Shown here: positions 8,130 to 16,407 of the stretch, piece by piece
Numbering within the stretch: the stretch's first letter is position 1
How the letters are laid out: every line of letters begins with the position of its first letter
DNA from: Nocardioides lacusdianchii
GTDB taxonomy: Bacteria > Actinomycetota > Actinomycetes > Propionibacteriales > Nocardioidaceae
Assembly (NCBI RefSeq): GCF_020102855.1
Contig: NZ_JADHZD010000023.1
Location: forward strand, 1-52,168
Direction: 5' to 3'
Length of the DNA stretch: 52,168 nt
Notes under the pieces: generated by a model
What the model saw: the letters and a program-made list of their open reading frames with translations, nothing else
Database searches by the model: none
What the model was told of the DNA's origin: nothing
Made by a program: the position numbers and the translations under genes

Positions 8130-9746
8130 ATGCGCAGAATCGTCACGACCGCAGTGGCCATGGCACTGGTGGGTGGCGCGGCGCTGTCCGCCCCCGCCGT
8201 CGCTGCCGACAAGGACCGACGACCGGCCGGCAAGGCCACCACCGCTGTCCAGCAGCAGACCAAGGCGCTCGAGAAGGCTGCCGACAAGGCGCTGGAGCAC
8301 GGCCTCGGTCTCGCGCCCGGCGCGGTGCCGGAGGTCTCGGACGCCACGGCCCCCGAGACGCTCGCGACCGCGCGTCGGGTGCTGTCGGGCGGCGCGACGC
8401 GTCGCGACCCGTCCGCGACGATCGCCCTGCGCGACCTGTTCATGAAGCGCTCGCAGCTGCGGGGCGAGGACCTGCGCGGGGCCAACGCCCTGCTCGCGCG
8501 TCCGACCGACGGTGCCGGCGACAACCAGGGCTTCGGCTACACCGTCCCCGAGGCGGCACCCCTGTGCAACACCCGCATGTGCCTGCACTACGTGCCGACC
8601 GGCGCCGACGCACCGCCGTCGGTCGACTGGGCAGCCCAGAACCTCGCGACGATGGACTCCGTCTGGTCGACGATCGTCGACGGCCTCGGCTACCGCGCGC
8701 CGCTGGGTGACCGCGCCGAGGGCGGCAACGCGCTCTTCGACGTCTACCTCAAGGACCTCGGCACCGGCCTCTACGGCTTCTGCGCCCCCGAGATCCGGGT
8801 CAAGAAGCGCACCGCCTCGGGCTACTGCGTGCTCGACAACGACTACGCCCAGGCGCAGTTCCCGTCCGGCACCCCCATCGACAACCTGGCGGTCACCGCC
8901 GGGCACGAGTTCTTCCACGCCGTCCAGTTCGCCTACGACTACGCCGAGGACCCGTGGATGATGGAGTCGACGGCGACCTGGATGGAGGAGCGGATCGCCT
9001 CGCAGGTCAACGACAACCGGCAGTACTTCCCGACCAGCCAGATCTACGCGCCCTACGTCCCGCTCGACACCTTCAGCCGCACGTCCAGCTACCAGTACGG
9101 CAACTGGGTGTTCTGGGAGTACCTCACCAACCAGTACGGGATCGGTCTGGTCAAGAAGGCCTGGAAGCAGGCGGGCTCGCTGAAGTCCGACGGCGGCAAG
9201 AGCTCCATCCCGGCGCTGCAGCGGATCCTGCGCGGCAAGGGCGGGCTGACGAAGGTCTACGCGAAGTTCGCGGCCGGCAACCTCATCCCCGCGCTCAACT
9301 ACCCCGAGGGCGCCGAGTACCCGGCCCCCAGGGTGCGTGGGGCGAAGGCGCTGTCCCGCAACAAGCGCGGGAAGCGCTTCGCCACGCGGATCAATCACCT
9401 GTCGTCGGCGTCCTACGTCTACGTCCCCGGCAAGGGCCTCGGGGCGAAGAAGTGGAAGCTCTCCCTCCGGGTCGCCGGGCCGGTCAAGCGCACCTCCCCC
9501 GCGGCCGTGGTGGTCACCTACACCACTGACGGCAAGCGCAAGGTCAAGCTCGTCCGCCTCAACCGGGGTGGCGACGGCCGCACCAAGGTGGCCTTCAGCA
9601 GCCGCTCGGTGGCCGCGGTGTCGGTGACCCTGGTCAACGCCTCCACGCGCTACCGCTGCAACCAGCGGACGCTGCTGGCCTGCGGCGGTCGTCCGCTCGA
9701 CGACCGGGGCCGCTTCGCGGTGACGGGTCGCGTCACGAAGCGCTGA
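8130..9746 (+). CDS. Secreted HExxH zinc metalloprotease-like protein
   Basis: This 538-residue protein starts with a clear Sec signal peptide (MRRIVTTAVAMALVGGAALSAPAVA; AGGGG ribosome site 5 nt before the ATG). A propeptide-like Lys/Ala-rich helical stretch follows. The catalytic region contains HEFFHAVQFAYDY (H259, E260, H263) and a downstream Glu in MMESTATWMEE, as in HExxH metallopeptidases of the MXAN_6640 type. The C-terminal 130 residues form a beta-rich Lys/Arg-rich tail (KKWKLSLRVAGPVK). It is predicted extracellular. Protease activity is inferred only from the zinc motif. It ends 3 bp from the convergent TetR gene. Confidence 0.82.
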   Translation: MRRIVTTAVAMALVGGAALSAPAVAADKDRRPAGKATTAVQQQTKALEKAADKALEHGLGLAPGAVPEVSDATAPETLATARRVLSGGATRRDPSATIALRDLFMKRSQLRGEDLRGANALLARPTDGAGDNQGFGYTVPEAAPLCNTRMCLHYVPTGADAPPSVDWAAQNLATMDSVWSTIVDGLGYRAPLGDRAEGGNALFDVYLKDLGTGLYGFCAPEIRVKKRTASGYCVLDNDYAQAQFPSGTPIDNLAVTAGHEFFHAVQFAYDYAEDPWMMESTATWMEERIASQVNDNRQYFPTSQIYAPYVPLDTFSRTSSYQYGNWVFWEYLTNQYGIGLVKKAWKQAGSLKSDGGKSSIPALQRILRGKGGLTKVYAKFAAGNLIPALNYPEGAEYPAPRVRGAKALSRNKRGKRFATRINHLSSASYVYVPGKGLGAKKWKLSLRVAGPVKRTSPAAVVVTYTTDGKRKVKLVRLNRGGDGRTKVAFSSRSVAAVSVTLVNASTRYRCNQRTLLACGGRPLDDRGRFAVTGRVTKR

Positions 9747-9749
9747 GCC

Positions 9750-10370
9750 TCACACCCTGATCGACAGCAGGGCGTGGAGCGCGGCGACGCACTCCGCGAC
9801 CAGCTGGGACAACGAGACCGGGCGTTCGCCGGTCGGCACTGCCGACCAGGTGAGCGCCCGGTCCTCTGTGTACGCCCACCACGCGCGTACGACGGCACGC
9901 TGGCGCTCCTCGATGCCGAGCGCCTGCACCACCCGGTCGGTGCTGCCCTCGCGCACGGAGTCCATCACCTCGCTCACCCGCGGGTCGGCGACGCCGTGCC
10001 CGTGGACGAGCGCGAGGTAGAAGTCGCGGCGCCGCTCGATCTGCTCGACCATCAGCCGGGTCGCCTGCTCCACCTGCTCGGCCCCGGACAGCGCCTCGTC
10101 GGGAGCGGTGGTGCGCAGGATGCGCCGACCGGCCGCGGAGATGCAGGCGAGGTAGAAGTCGGTCTTGGTCGGGAAGTAGTGGAAGAGCAACCCGCGCGAG
10201 ATGCCCGCCTCCCCCGCGATGTCGTCCATCGAGAGGTCCTGGATCGGCGTCTCGACGATCTTGGCCAGCCCGATGCCGACGAGCTGGCGGCGCCGGTCGG
10301 GCGCGCTCAGACGCCGGCGTACGGGCGGGGCGACGGGCGCTGCGGATCCTTCGGACACGCTGTTGAGCAT
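9750..10370 (-). CDS. TetR-family regulator of the acyl-CoA dehydrogenase operon
   Basis: This 206-residue TetR protein has its HTH at about residues 43-65 (MDDIAGEAGISRGLLFHYFPTKTDFYLAC) and an alpha-helical ligand domain behind it. Its ATG (10370) lies inside a perfect palindrome (10361-10379), so the protein very likely represses itself and the divergent operon starting at 10399. The adjacent genes suggest an acyl-CoA or hydroxyacyl-CoA ligand; that is inference. Confidence 0.9.
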   Translation of the reverse strand: MLNSVSEGSAAPVAPPVRRRLSAPDRRRQLVGIGLAKIVETPIQDLSMDDIAGEAGISRGLLFHYFPTKTDFYLACISAAGRRILRTTAPDEALSGAEQVEQATRLMVEQIERRRDFYLALVHGHGVADPRVSEVMDSVREGSTDRVVQALGIEERQRAVVRAWWAYTEDRALTWSAVPTGERPVSLSQLVAECVAALHALLSIRV

Positions 10371-10379
10371 TGCTCAACA
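10361..10379. promoter_or_regulatory. Palindromic TetR operator
   Basis: TGTTGAGCATTGCTCAACA is a perfect 9+1+9 inverted repeat. It overlaps the TetR start codon and ends 19 bp before the acyl-CoA dehydrogenase start. Its position between divergent genes makes it the obvious operator for the TetR protein. Confidence 0.88.
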
Positions 10380-10398
10380 GTGTGCGAAGGTCAACGTC

Positions 10399-11652
10399 AT
10401 GGACTTCTCCCTCTCCCCCCGCGCCGCGGACCTGCGGGCCCGGGTGCACGCCTTCGTCAGCGACGAGATCGAGCCGATCGAGGCCGAGGCGCACCGGCGC
10501 ATCACCCGGCTGCGCGAGTCGGGCGGCGACAGCTGGACCCCAGACCCGGTGATCGGCGAGCTGCAGGCGAAGGCCCGCGCGCAGGGCCTGTGGAACCTCT
10601 TCCTGCCGGCCGCGCACGCCGGTCGCTACGCCGCCGATTTCGGCACCGACGGCGGCGAGGGCCTCTCCAACGTCGACTACGCCGCGGTGGCGGAGGTGAT
10701 GGGCCGCTCGTTCCTGGCGCCCATCGTCTTCAACTCCAACGCCCCCGACACCGGCAACATGGAGGTGCTCCTCAAGTACGGCACCGACGCCCAGCGCGAG
10801 CAGTGGCTCGAGCCGCTCCTGCGCGCGGAGATCCGCAGCGCCTTCTGCATGACCGAGCCCGAGGTGGCGTCCTCCGACGCCACCAACATGGCCGCCACGG
10901 CGACGGTCGAGGGCGACGAGGTCGTCATCAACGGTCGCAAGTGGTGGTCCACCGGCGTCGGCAACCCCGACTGCAAGGTCTTCGTCTTCATGGGTCTCTC
11001 CGACCCCGATGCCGACCGCCACTCGCGGCACACGATGGTGCTGGTCCCCCGCGACGCCGCCGGGGTGAAGGTCGAGCGGATGCTCACCACGATGGGCTAC
11101 TACGACGAGCCGCTCGGCCACGGCGAGGTCTCCTTCGACGACGTGCGGGTGCCGCTGTCCAACGTCCTGCTCGGCCCCGGTCGCGCCTTCGAGATCGCAC
11201 AGGGACGCCTCGGCCCCGGCCGGGTCCACCACTGCATGCGCGCCATCGGCCTCGCCGAACGCGCCCTCGAGCTGGCCTGCGCCCGCGCCGTGTCGCGCAC
11301 CGCCTTCGGCAAGCCGATCGCCAACCTCGGCGGCAACCGCGAGCGCATCGCCGACGCCCGCATCGCGATCAACCGCTCCCGCCTGCTGGTCATGCACGCC
11401 GCGTGGCTGCTCGACCAGGGCATGAGCCGCGAGGCCTACTCCGCGGTCAGCGAGATCAAGGTCGAGGTGCCCAACATGGCGCTCGACGTCATCGACATGG
11501 CCATCCAGCTGCACGGCGGCGCAGGCATGTCCGACGACTTCCCCCTCGCCGCGGCGTGGGTCGGCGCGCGGACCCTGCGCCTGGCCGACGGGCCCGACGA
11601 GGTGCACCGCAACGTCATCGCCAAGATCGAGCTCGGGAAGCACACCGCATGA
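10399..11652 (+). CDS. Acyl-CoA dehydrogenase, ACAD11-like clade
   Basis: This 417-residue flavoprotein has the acyl-CoA dehydrogenase fold: FCMTEPEVASSDATNMAATA, KWWSTGVGNPDCKV, then the C-terminal helical domain ending in QLHGGAGMSDDFPLAAAW and RTLRLADGPDEVHRNVIAKIEL. The ADGPDEVH ending is a feature I associate with the ACAD10/ACAD11 branch rather than classical beta-oxidation FadE. In that branch the dehydrogenase works with an APH-like kinase on 4-hydroxyacyl-CoA esters. GAAGG sits 8 nt before the ATG. The gene is first of an operon in which every junction but the last overlaps: the next SDR starts within its stop (ATGA at 11649-11652). Confidence 0.88.
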   Translation: MDFSLSPRAADLRARVHAFVSDEIEPIEAEAHRRITRLRESGGDSWTPDPVIGELQAKARAQGLWNLFLPAAHAGRYAADFGTDGGEGLSNVDYAAVAEVMGRSFLAPIVFNSNAPDTGNMEVLLKYGTDAQREQWLEPLLRAEIRSAFCMTEPEVASSDATNMAATATVEGDEVVINGRKWWSTGVGNPDCKVFVFMGLSDPDADRHSRHTMVLVPRDAAGVKVERMLTTMGYYDEPLGHGEVSFDDVRVPLSNVLLGPGRAFEIAQGRLGPGRVHHCMRAIGLAERALELACARAVSRTAFGKPIANLGGNRERIADARIAINRSRLLVMHAAWLLDQGMSREAYSAVSEIKVEVPNMALDVIDMAIQLHGGAGMSDDFPLAAAWVGARTLRLADGPDEVHRNVIAKIELGKHTA

Positions 11653-12461
11653 GCCGGGTCCTGGTCACGGGTGCCGCCTCCGGCCTCGGCGCGGCTCTCG
11701 TCACTGCCTTCCGTGCCCGTGGTGACGAGGTGCTTGCCACCGACCGTGTGGAAGCCGACGGCATCGACCTCGTCCTCGACATCACCTCGGACGACGACTG
11801 GGCCGCAGCCCTCGACGCCGTGCGCGCTCGCTGGGGCGGCCTCGACGTGCTGGTCAACAACGCCGGCGTCGCCGGCGGCGGGCGGGTCGACCGCTGCACT
11901 CTCGAGGAGTGGCAGTGGATCACCGACATCAACCTCTTCGGCCTGGTCCGCGGCACGCGCACGTTCACGCCGATGCTCAAGGAGCAGGGGTCCGGCCACC
12001 TCGTCAACGTCGCCTCGCTCGCCGGCCTCGTGCACCCGGCCGGGATGGGCTCCTACAACGCCACGAAGGCCGCCGTGGTGGCGTTCACCGAGACCTGCGG
12101 CCACGAGCTGGCGGCGTACGGCATCCGCGCGAGCGTGGTGTGCCCGTCCTACTTCCGCACCAACCTGATGGACTCCATGCAGGGCTCCGACGAGCTCGTG
12201 GGACGTGTGGTGGGCGGACTGGTCGAGCGCTCGCGGGTCACCGCCGACGACATCGCTGCGGCCGTGCTGGCCGGGATGAACGCGGGCGAGGACGTGATCG
12301 TTCCCGACGAGGCCGCACGGCAGGCCTACTTCCTCAAGTGGGCCGACCGGCCCGCCTACGACGCCGTCATGCGCGACCAGGCGGCGAAGCTGCTCCTTCG
12401 AGACGCCTTGTCCCTCGGCTCCTCAGGAACCGGGGCGCCTGCGGGAGAGGCCGACTCGTGA
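11649..12461 (+). CDS. Short-chain dehydrogenase/reductase (NAD-type)
   Basis: This is a 270-residue classical SDR: TGAASGLG cofactor loop, Asp32 in ATDR after beta-2 (suggesting NAD rather than NADP), NNAG at 70-73, and catalytic Ser123, Tyr136 and Lys140 (YNATK). The C-terminal tail beyond residue 240 is longer than usual and low-complexity. It sits between the dehydrogenase and the kinase gene, overlapping both (ATGA, GTGA), and so probably oxidises or reduces a hydroxy/keto-acyl intermediate of the same pathway, comparable to LvaD. Confidence 0.88.
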   Translation: MSRVLVTGAASGLGAALVTAFRARGDEVLATDRVEADGIDLVLDITSDDDWAAALDAVRARWGGLDVLVNNAGVAGGGRVDRCTLEEWQWITDINLFGLVRGTRTFTPMLKEQGSGHLVNVASLAGLVHPAGMGSYNATKAAVVAFTETCGHELAAYGIRASVVCPSYFRTNLMDSMQGSDELVGRVVGGLVERSRVTADDIAAAVLAGMNAGEDVIVPDEAARQAYFLKWADRPAYDAVMRDQAAKLLLRDALSLGSSGTGAPAGEADS

Positions 12462-13531
12462 GCGCCGTGCCCGGCGCCCGCGCGGTGCGCGAGGAGGACG
12501 CCTTCGACGTGGCCAGGGTGTCCGCATGGCTGCGCGAGCACGCCGCAACCCCCGAGGGACTGGACGGCGAGCCGTCGGTGCAGCAGTTCACGGGCGGGGC
12601 GTCCAACCTGACCTACCTGCTGCGCTTCCCGTCCGGTCGCGACCTCATCGTCCGCCGCGCGCCGAAGGGCACGAAGGCCAGGGGTGCGCACGACATGCAC
12701 CGCGAGTACGTCATCCAGTCGGCGCTGGCACCGGTCTTCGACTACGTCGCGCCGATGGTCGCCTTCTGCGACGACCCCGACGTGGTCGGCGGCGACTTCT
12801 ACGCCATGGACCGCATCGCCGGTGTGATCCCCCGCAGCGAGTGGCCGGCCGACGTGCCGCTGTCACCGGAGCAGGCGCGCGCGCTCTGCCTCGACGCTGT
12901 CGACGTGCTCGCCGAGCTGCACGGCATCGACCCCGGGGCCGCCGGGCTCTCCGACCTCGGCAAGGGCGCGGGCTACGTCCGCCGCCAGGTCGAGGGCTGG
13001 TCGACGCGCTACCGCAACGCCCGCACCGACGACGTGCCCGACCTCGAGCAGGTCATGGCGTGGCTCGACGCGCACCAGCCCGACGACGTGGCCACGTGCG
13101 TGATCCACAACGACTTCAAGCTCGACAACCTGGTGCTCGACGCCGACGACGTGACGCGGGTCGTCGGGGTGCTGGACTGGGAGATGGCGACCCTCGGCGA
13201 CCCGCTGATGGACCTCGCGGGCTCGATGGCCTACTGGGTCCAGGCCGACGACACCGAGGAGTTCCAGATGATGCGGCGGGTGCCCACGCACCTGCCCGGC
13301 ATGCTGACCCGCGACGAGTTCGTGGCGGCGTACGCCGAGCGCACCGGCAGGTCGGTGAGCCCCGAGCAGTGGCGCTTCTACGAGGTCTTCGGGCTCTTCC
13401 GGATGGCCGTCATCGCCCAGCAGATCTACTACCGCTTCTTCCACGGGCAGACGACCAACGAGATGTACGCCCTCTTCGGGCCGGCCGTGCAGATCATCGG
13501 GCGCCGGCTCGACGGGCTGATCGCCCGGTGA
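12458..13531 (+). CDS. APH-fold phosphotransferase (LvaA/ACAD10-11-like kinase)
   Basis: This 357-residue protein has the aminoglycoside-phosphotransferase/choline-kinase fold. The catalytic loop VIHNDFKLDNLVLD contains H217, D219 and N224, and the metal-binding Asp240 lies in GVLDWEMATLGDPLMDL. N-terminal signatures QQFTGGASNLTYLLRF and LIVRRAPKG are typical of the ACAD10/11-linked kinases rather than antibiotic-resistance enzymes. In Pseudomonas LvaA and in vertebrate ACAD10/11, such kinases phosphorylate the 4-hydroxyl of hydroxyacyl-CoA. Context with an ACAD11-like dehydrogenase supports the same job here. It starts at GTG 12458 within the stop of the SDR. Confidence 0.87.
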   Translation: MSAVPGARAVREEDAFDVARVSAWLREHAATPEGLDGEPSVQQFTGGASNLTYLLRFPSGRDLIVRRAPKGTKARGAHDMHREYVIQSALAPVFDYVAPMVAFCDDPDVVGGDFYAMDRIAGVIPRSEWPADVPLSPEQARALCLDAVDVLAELHGIDPGAAGLSDLGKGAGYVRRQVEGWSTRYRNARTDDVPDLEQVMAWLDAHQPDDVATCVIHNDFKLDNLVLDADDVTRVVGVLDWEMATLGDPLMDLAGSMAYWVQADDTEEFQMMRRVPTHLPGMLTRDEFVAAYAERTGRSVSPEQWRFYEVFGLFRMAVIAQQIYYRFFHGQTTNEMYALFGPAVQIIGRRLDGLIAR

Positions 13532-14196
13532 GCCGCATCCTCCTGGTCCGGCACGGCCAGGCGTCCTTCGGTGCGGCCGACTACGACAACTTGTCGCCGA
13601 CCGGGCACGAGCAGTCGCGCGTCCTGGGCGCCGCCCTCGCAGCGCGCGGCATCACCGCTGACGTCGTGGTGGCGGGCGAGATGAAGCGGCACGCCCAGAC
13701 AGCCGACGCGGTCCTCGAGGGTGCGCGCTGGGGCACGCGCGTGGACCTCGACGCCGGGTGGAACGAGTTCGACCACGTCCAGGTGCTCGCGGTCCACGAC
13801 CAGCCGACGACCGTGGAGGGCGAGTCCGAGAAGGTCGCCTTCCAGCGCTGGTTCACCGAGGCCACGCTCCGCTGGACCTCCGGTGAGCACGACGAGGCCT
13901 ACGACGAGTCGTTCGGTGCCTTCACCTCCCGAGTGGAGGCCGCCCTCGACCGGCTCGTGGCCGCGCTGCCCCGCAGCGGCACCGCGGTCGTGCTGACCAG
14001 CGGCGGCCCGATCGCGTGGGCAGCCGCGTCGTTGCTGGCCGACGGCGACCGGTCCCGCACGGACCTCTGGCTCCGGCTCAACCCGGTGTCGATCAACACC
14101 GGCACCTCGACCGTCGTGTGCGGCGCGAGCGGCACGACGCTCGTCACCTTCAACGCCGCCGACCACCTCTCCCCCGACCTGCTCACCTACCGCTGA
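13528..14196 (+). CDS. Histidine phosphatase family protein
   Basis: This 222-residue protein carries the phosphoglycerate-mutase-like signature LVRHGQAS (nucleophile His9) with the second catalytic region VLTSGGPIAW, where the usual second His is replaced by Ser/Gly. NLSPTGHEQS and GEMKRHAQTA (in place of SxLxRAxQTA) are retained in modified form. It probably removes phosphate from a small metabolite, but the substrate is unknown. GTG 13528 overlaps the kinase stop (GTGA), so expression is coupled; a phosphatase behind a kinase suggests it acts on or proofreads the phosphorylated intermediate. Confidence 0.82.
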   Translation: MSRILLVRHGQASFGAADYDNLSPTGHEQSRVLGAALAARGITADVVVAGEMKRHAQTADAVLEGARWGTRVDLDAGWNEFDHVQVLAVHDQPTTVEGESEKVAFQRWFTEATLRWTSGEHDEAYDESFGAFTSRVEAALDRLVAALPRSGTAVVLTSGGPIAWAAASLLADGDRSRTDLWLRLNPVSINTGTSTVVCGASGTTLVTFNAADHLSPDLLTYR

Positions 14197-14213
14197 CTCC
14201 TCAGGAGACCACC

Positions 14214-14957
14214 ATGTCGACCATCCTCATCACCGGCGCCAGCAGCGGCCTGGGCGCCGAGATGGCCCGCCAGCTCGCCGCCCTCGGCCACGACCTCGCG
14301 CTGTGCGCACGGCGTACGGACCGGCTCGACGAGCTCGCCGTCGAGATCACCACCGCCCACCCGCAGGCCCGCGTCGGCATCAAGGCGCTCGACGTCACCG
14401 ACCACGACGCCGTCTTCCGGGTCTTCGAAGAGTTCCGCGAGGAGCTCGGCGGCATCGACAAGGTCGTGGTCAACGCCGGGCTCGGCAAGGGCCAGCCCCT
14501 CGGCACCGGGCGCTTCGACGCGAACCGGGAGACCGCGGAGACCAACTTCATCGGCGCGCTCGCCCAGACCGAGGCCGCGGCCCAGATCTTCCGGGCGCAG
14601 AACTCCGGCCACCTGGTGATGGTCTCGAGCTTCTCCGCGCTGCGCGGGATGCCGAAGAACATCACGACGTACGCCGCCACGAAGGCCGCGGTCGCGCACC
14701 TCGCCGAGGGCTTCCGCGCCGACGTGCACGGGACCCCGATCAAGGTGACCGTCCTCTACCCGGGCTACATCGTCTCGGAGATGTCCGGCACCTCGGCGAA
14801 GACCCCGCTCATGGCCTCGACCGAGAAGGGCGTGCGCGCCATGGTCGAGGCGATCGAGAAGGAGAAGAAGTCCGCCGTCGTGCCGGCCTGGCCCTGGGTG
14901 CCGCTCGGGTTCGCCATCAAGCGGGTGCCGGTGGGAGTGCTGCGGAAGATGAGCTAG
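14214..14957 (+). CDS. Short-chain dehydrogenase/reductase (NADP-type)
   Basis: This is a 247-residue classical SDR: TGASSGLG loop, basic CARR after beta-2 (NADPH preference), VVNAG, and Ser139, Tyr153 and Lys157 (YAATK). The C-terminus ends in an amphipathic basic stretch (FAIKRVPVGVLRKM), often seen in membrane-peripheral SDRs. CAGGAG lies upstream of the ATG. It is the last gene of the operon, 17 bp after the phosphatase. Its stop codon overlaps the stop of the convergent GNAT gene in a shared CTAG. Confidence 0.88.
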   Translation: MSTILITGASSGLGAEMARQLAALGHDLALCARRTDRLDELAVEITTAHPQARVGIKALDVTDHDAVFRVFEEFREELGGIDKVVVNAGLGKGQPLGTGRFDANRETAETNFIGALAQTEAAAQIFRAQNSGHLVMVSSFSALRGMPKNITTYAATKAAVAHLAEGFRADVHGTPIKVTVLYPGYIVSEMSGTSAKTPLMASTEKGVRAMVEAIEKEKKSAVVPAWPWVPLGFAIKRVPVGVLRKMS

Positions 14958-15460
14958 GCGTCACGCGTCCGGCCGCCGAGCTCCCGCTCGTACTGCAGCA
15001 GCTCGGGACAGGGCGCGAAGGTGCTGAGGCTCCGCTCCCCGGTGGGTGTCCACCCCAGGCGCTCGTAGAACCGGCGACCGCGCTCGTTGCCGGTGAAGAC
15101 GCGCAGCCACGCCCTCGTCACGCCGGCGGAGCGCATCCGTTCGAGGACGGCGTCGTGGGCAGCCTGCGCCGCTCCCGTGCCCCAGCGCTCGAACGCGATG
15201 CCGAAGTGCATGAGCTCGTCCCCGCGCAGGGCAGCGCAGCCGATCAGCTCGTCCCCGTCACCGTCCCTGACCACCAGGCACTCGATGTCGGAGGACGCGA
15301 TCTCCTCGAGCCAGCGACGGGCGATCGCCTCGCGGGGGAAGGGGAACTCGTCCTGGGGGAAGACCGCTGCCAGGCCGATCACCGCCCCTGCCTCCTGGGC
15401 CTCGATCACGGCCGGCACGTCGGGTGGCGTCATCGCTCGCAGCGAGACCTGGCGAGTCAC
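14954..15460 (-). CDS. GNAT-family N-acetyltransferase
   Basis: This 168-residue GNAT has an acetyl-CoA binding core (GIAFERWGTGAAQAAHDAVLERMRSAG) and the C-terminal RVFTGNERGRRFYERLGW motif, with an N-terminus (SLRAMTPPDVPAVIEAQ) typical of RimI-like proteins. The substrate is not evident. GTG 15460 overlaps the stop of the small upstream gene as GTGA. Its TAG stop and that of the convergent SDR overlap in CTAG at 14954-14957. Confidence 0.82.
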   Translation of the reverse strand: MTRQVSLRAMTPPDVPAVIEAQEAGAVIGLAAVFPQDEFPFPREAIARRWLEEIASSDIECLVVRDGDGDELIGCAALRGDELMHFGIAFERWGTGAAQAAHDAVLERMRSAGVTRAWLRVFTGNERGRRFYERLGWTPTGERSLSTFAPCPELLQYERELGGRTRDA

Positions 15461-15756
15461 GTCGACCTGCCGAGGCTCACCAGGCGGTAGAGGTTGTAGA
15501 CCAGGTAGGGCTTGTCGAGCGGTTGCTCGAGCACCAGTCGCCGGACGTGCTGCGCGCCCGAGTCCCTGTGCCACCCGCCGATGCTGCACATGTCGTCCCA
15601 CTCGTCCGGAGTCATCACGACCTCGACGACCCGGGTCGATCCATCGCCATTCGTGAGCACCACGCTGAGACCCTCGGGGTCCCGTTCGGTCACGGACCCG
15701 ATGGTGGCGAGGACGTCGACCAGGTGGTCCCACCACATGTCGACCCCGCGCTCCAT
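15457..15756 (-). CDS. Hypothetical protein, 99 residues
   Basis: This is a small acidic soluble protein (MWWDHLVDVLATIGSVTERDPEGLSVVL; MTPDEWDDMCSIGGW) with no signal peptide or membrane segment. I do not recognise the family. Coding is supported by the GTGA overlap with the following GNAT gene and ordinary codon use. The pairing might suggest a two-gene unit, but nothing points to a toxin-antitoxin function. Confidence 0.65.
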   Translation of the reverse strand: MERGVDMWWDHLVDVLATIGSVTERDPEGLSVVLTNGDGSTRVVEVVMTPDEWDDMCSIGGWHRDSGAQHVRRLVLEQPLDKPYLVYNLYRLVSLGRST

Positions 15757-15806
15757 CCGGGAAGGATCGCACAGAGGTCCGGCGTCATCGCTGCCAGAAT
15801 GGCCGC

Positions 15807-16394
15807 ATGGTCCTGACTGTGTGGGTGGCCGAGTGGGTCCTCGACGAGGACCGGCGCACCCTGCGTGTCGGCGAGACGCTGACGGAGTGGCTGACCTTCA
15901 CCGACGTCGAGCGACTGCCTCGCGTCCCTCCCGAGTGTGTCCAGTCGATCCGTGGTGTCGCGCGAGCACTCCCGCGCTGGCCGGGGACCGAGGACGGGCA
16001 TCATCCCGCCTCCATCAGCGTGGACGGCGCGACGCTCTACTGGGACGCACCACGCCCGGTCGACGGCCCGGTGGAGATCACGGGCGTCGTCTCGCTGAAC
16101 AACATCGACGCACCCGACGGCTTCCCCGTCACGCGCGGTGCCATCCGTCGCGTCCGGATGGAGTGGCAGGCGACAGGCACCGGGACGGACGGGAAGCGCG
16201 TCTCCCTTCCGCCGGGCGCGTCGAGCCACTACGAGGACGTGCCTGTCAGCTACCTGCCGGGGTACGACGACGGTCCCGGGCCCGGGTTCCCACTCGATCC
16301 TGCGGCCATCTCTGCTCAGGCACTCCGGTGGAGCGGTTGCCTCGTCGACGTCGAGCCGGACGCGCCCGTGGCGTCGACCGGCGAGACGCCCTGA
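15807..16394 (+). CDS. Hypothetical protein (possibly DUF6578-like)
   Basis: This 195-residue soluble protein starts with a strand-rich segment (LTVWVAEWVLDEDRRTLRVGETLTEWLTF) resembling the small actinobacterial DUF6578 group, though that match is from memory and weak. The middle (ASISVDGATLYWDAPRPVDGPVEITGVV) also looks beta-rich. No catalytic motif is visible. The metallophosphoesterase follows after 13 bp on the same strand. Confidence 0.6.
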   Translation: MVLTVWVAEWVLDEDRRTLRVGETLTEWLTFTDVERLPRVPPECVQSIRGVARALPRWPGTEDGHHPASISVDGATLYWDAPRPVDGPVEITGVVSLNNIDAPDGFPVTRGAIRRVRMEWQATGTGTDGKRVSLPPGASSHYEDVPVSYLPGYDDGPGPGFPLDPAAISAQALRWSGCLVDVEPDAPVASTGETP

Positions 16395-16407
16395 GAGCAT
16401 CGGCTCC

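Noticed and set aside
12458..13531. Aminoglycoside resistance gene
   Set aside because: The APH fold is shared with the acyl-CoA-pathway kinases. Operon context with an acyl-CoA dehydrogenase and the LDWE motif argue against resistance; the same caution holds for 37491-38360.
14954..15756. Toxin-antitoxin pair (99-residue protein plus GNAT)
   Set aside because: Gene order and GTGA coupling resemble GNAT toxin modules, but the small protein lacks a DNA-binding ribbon-helix-helix or HTH motif.
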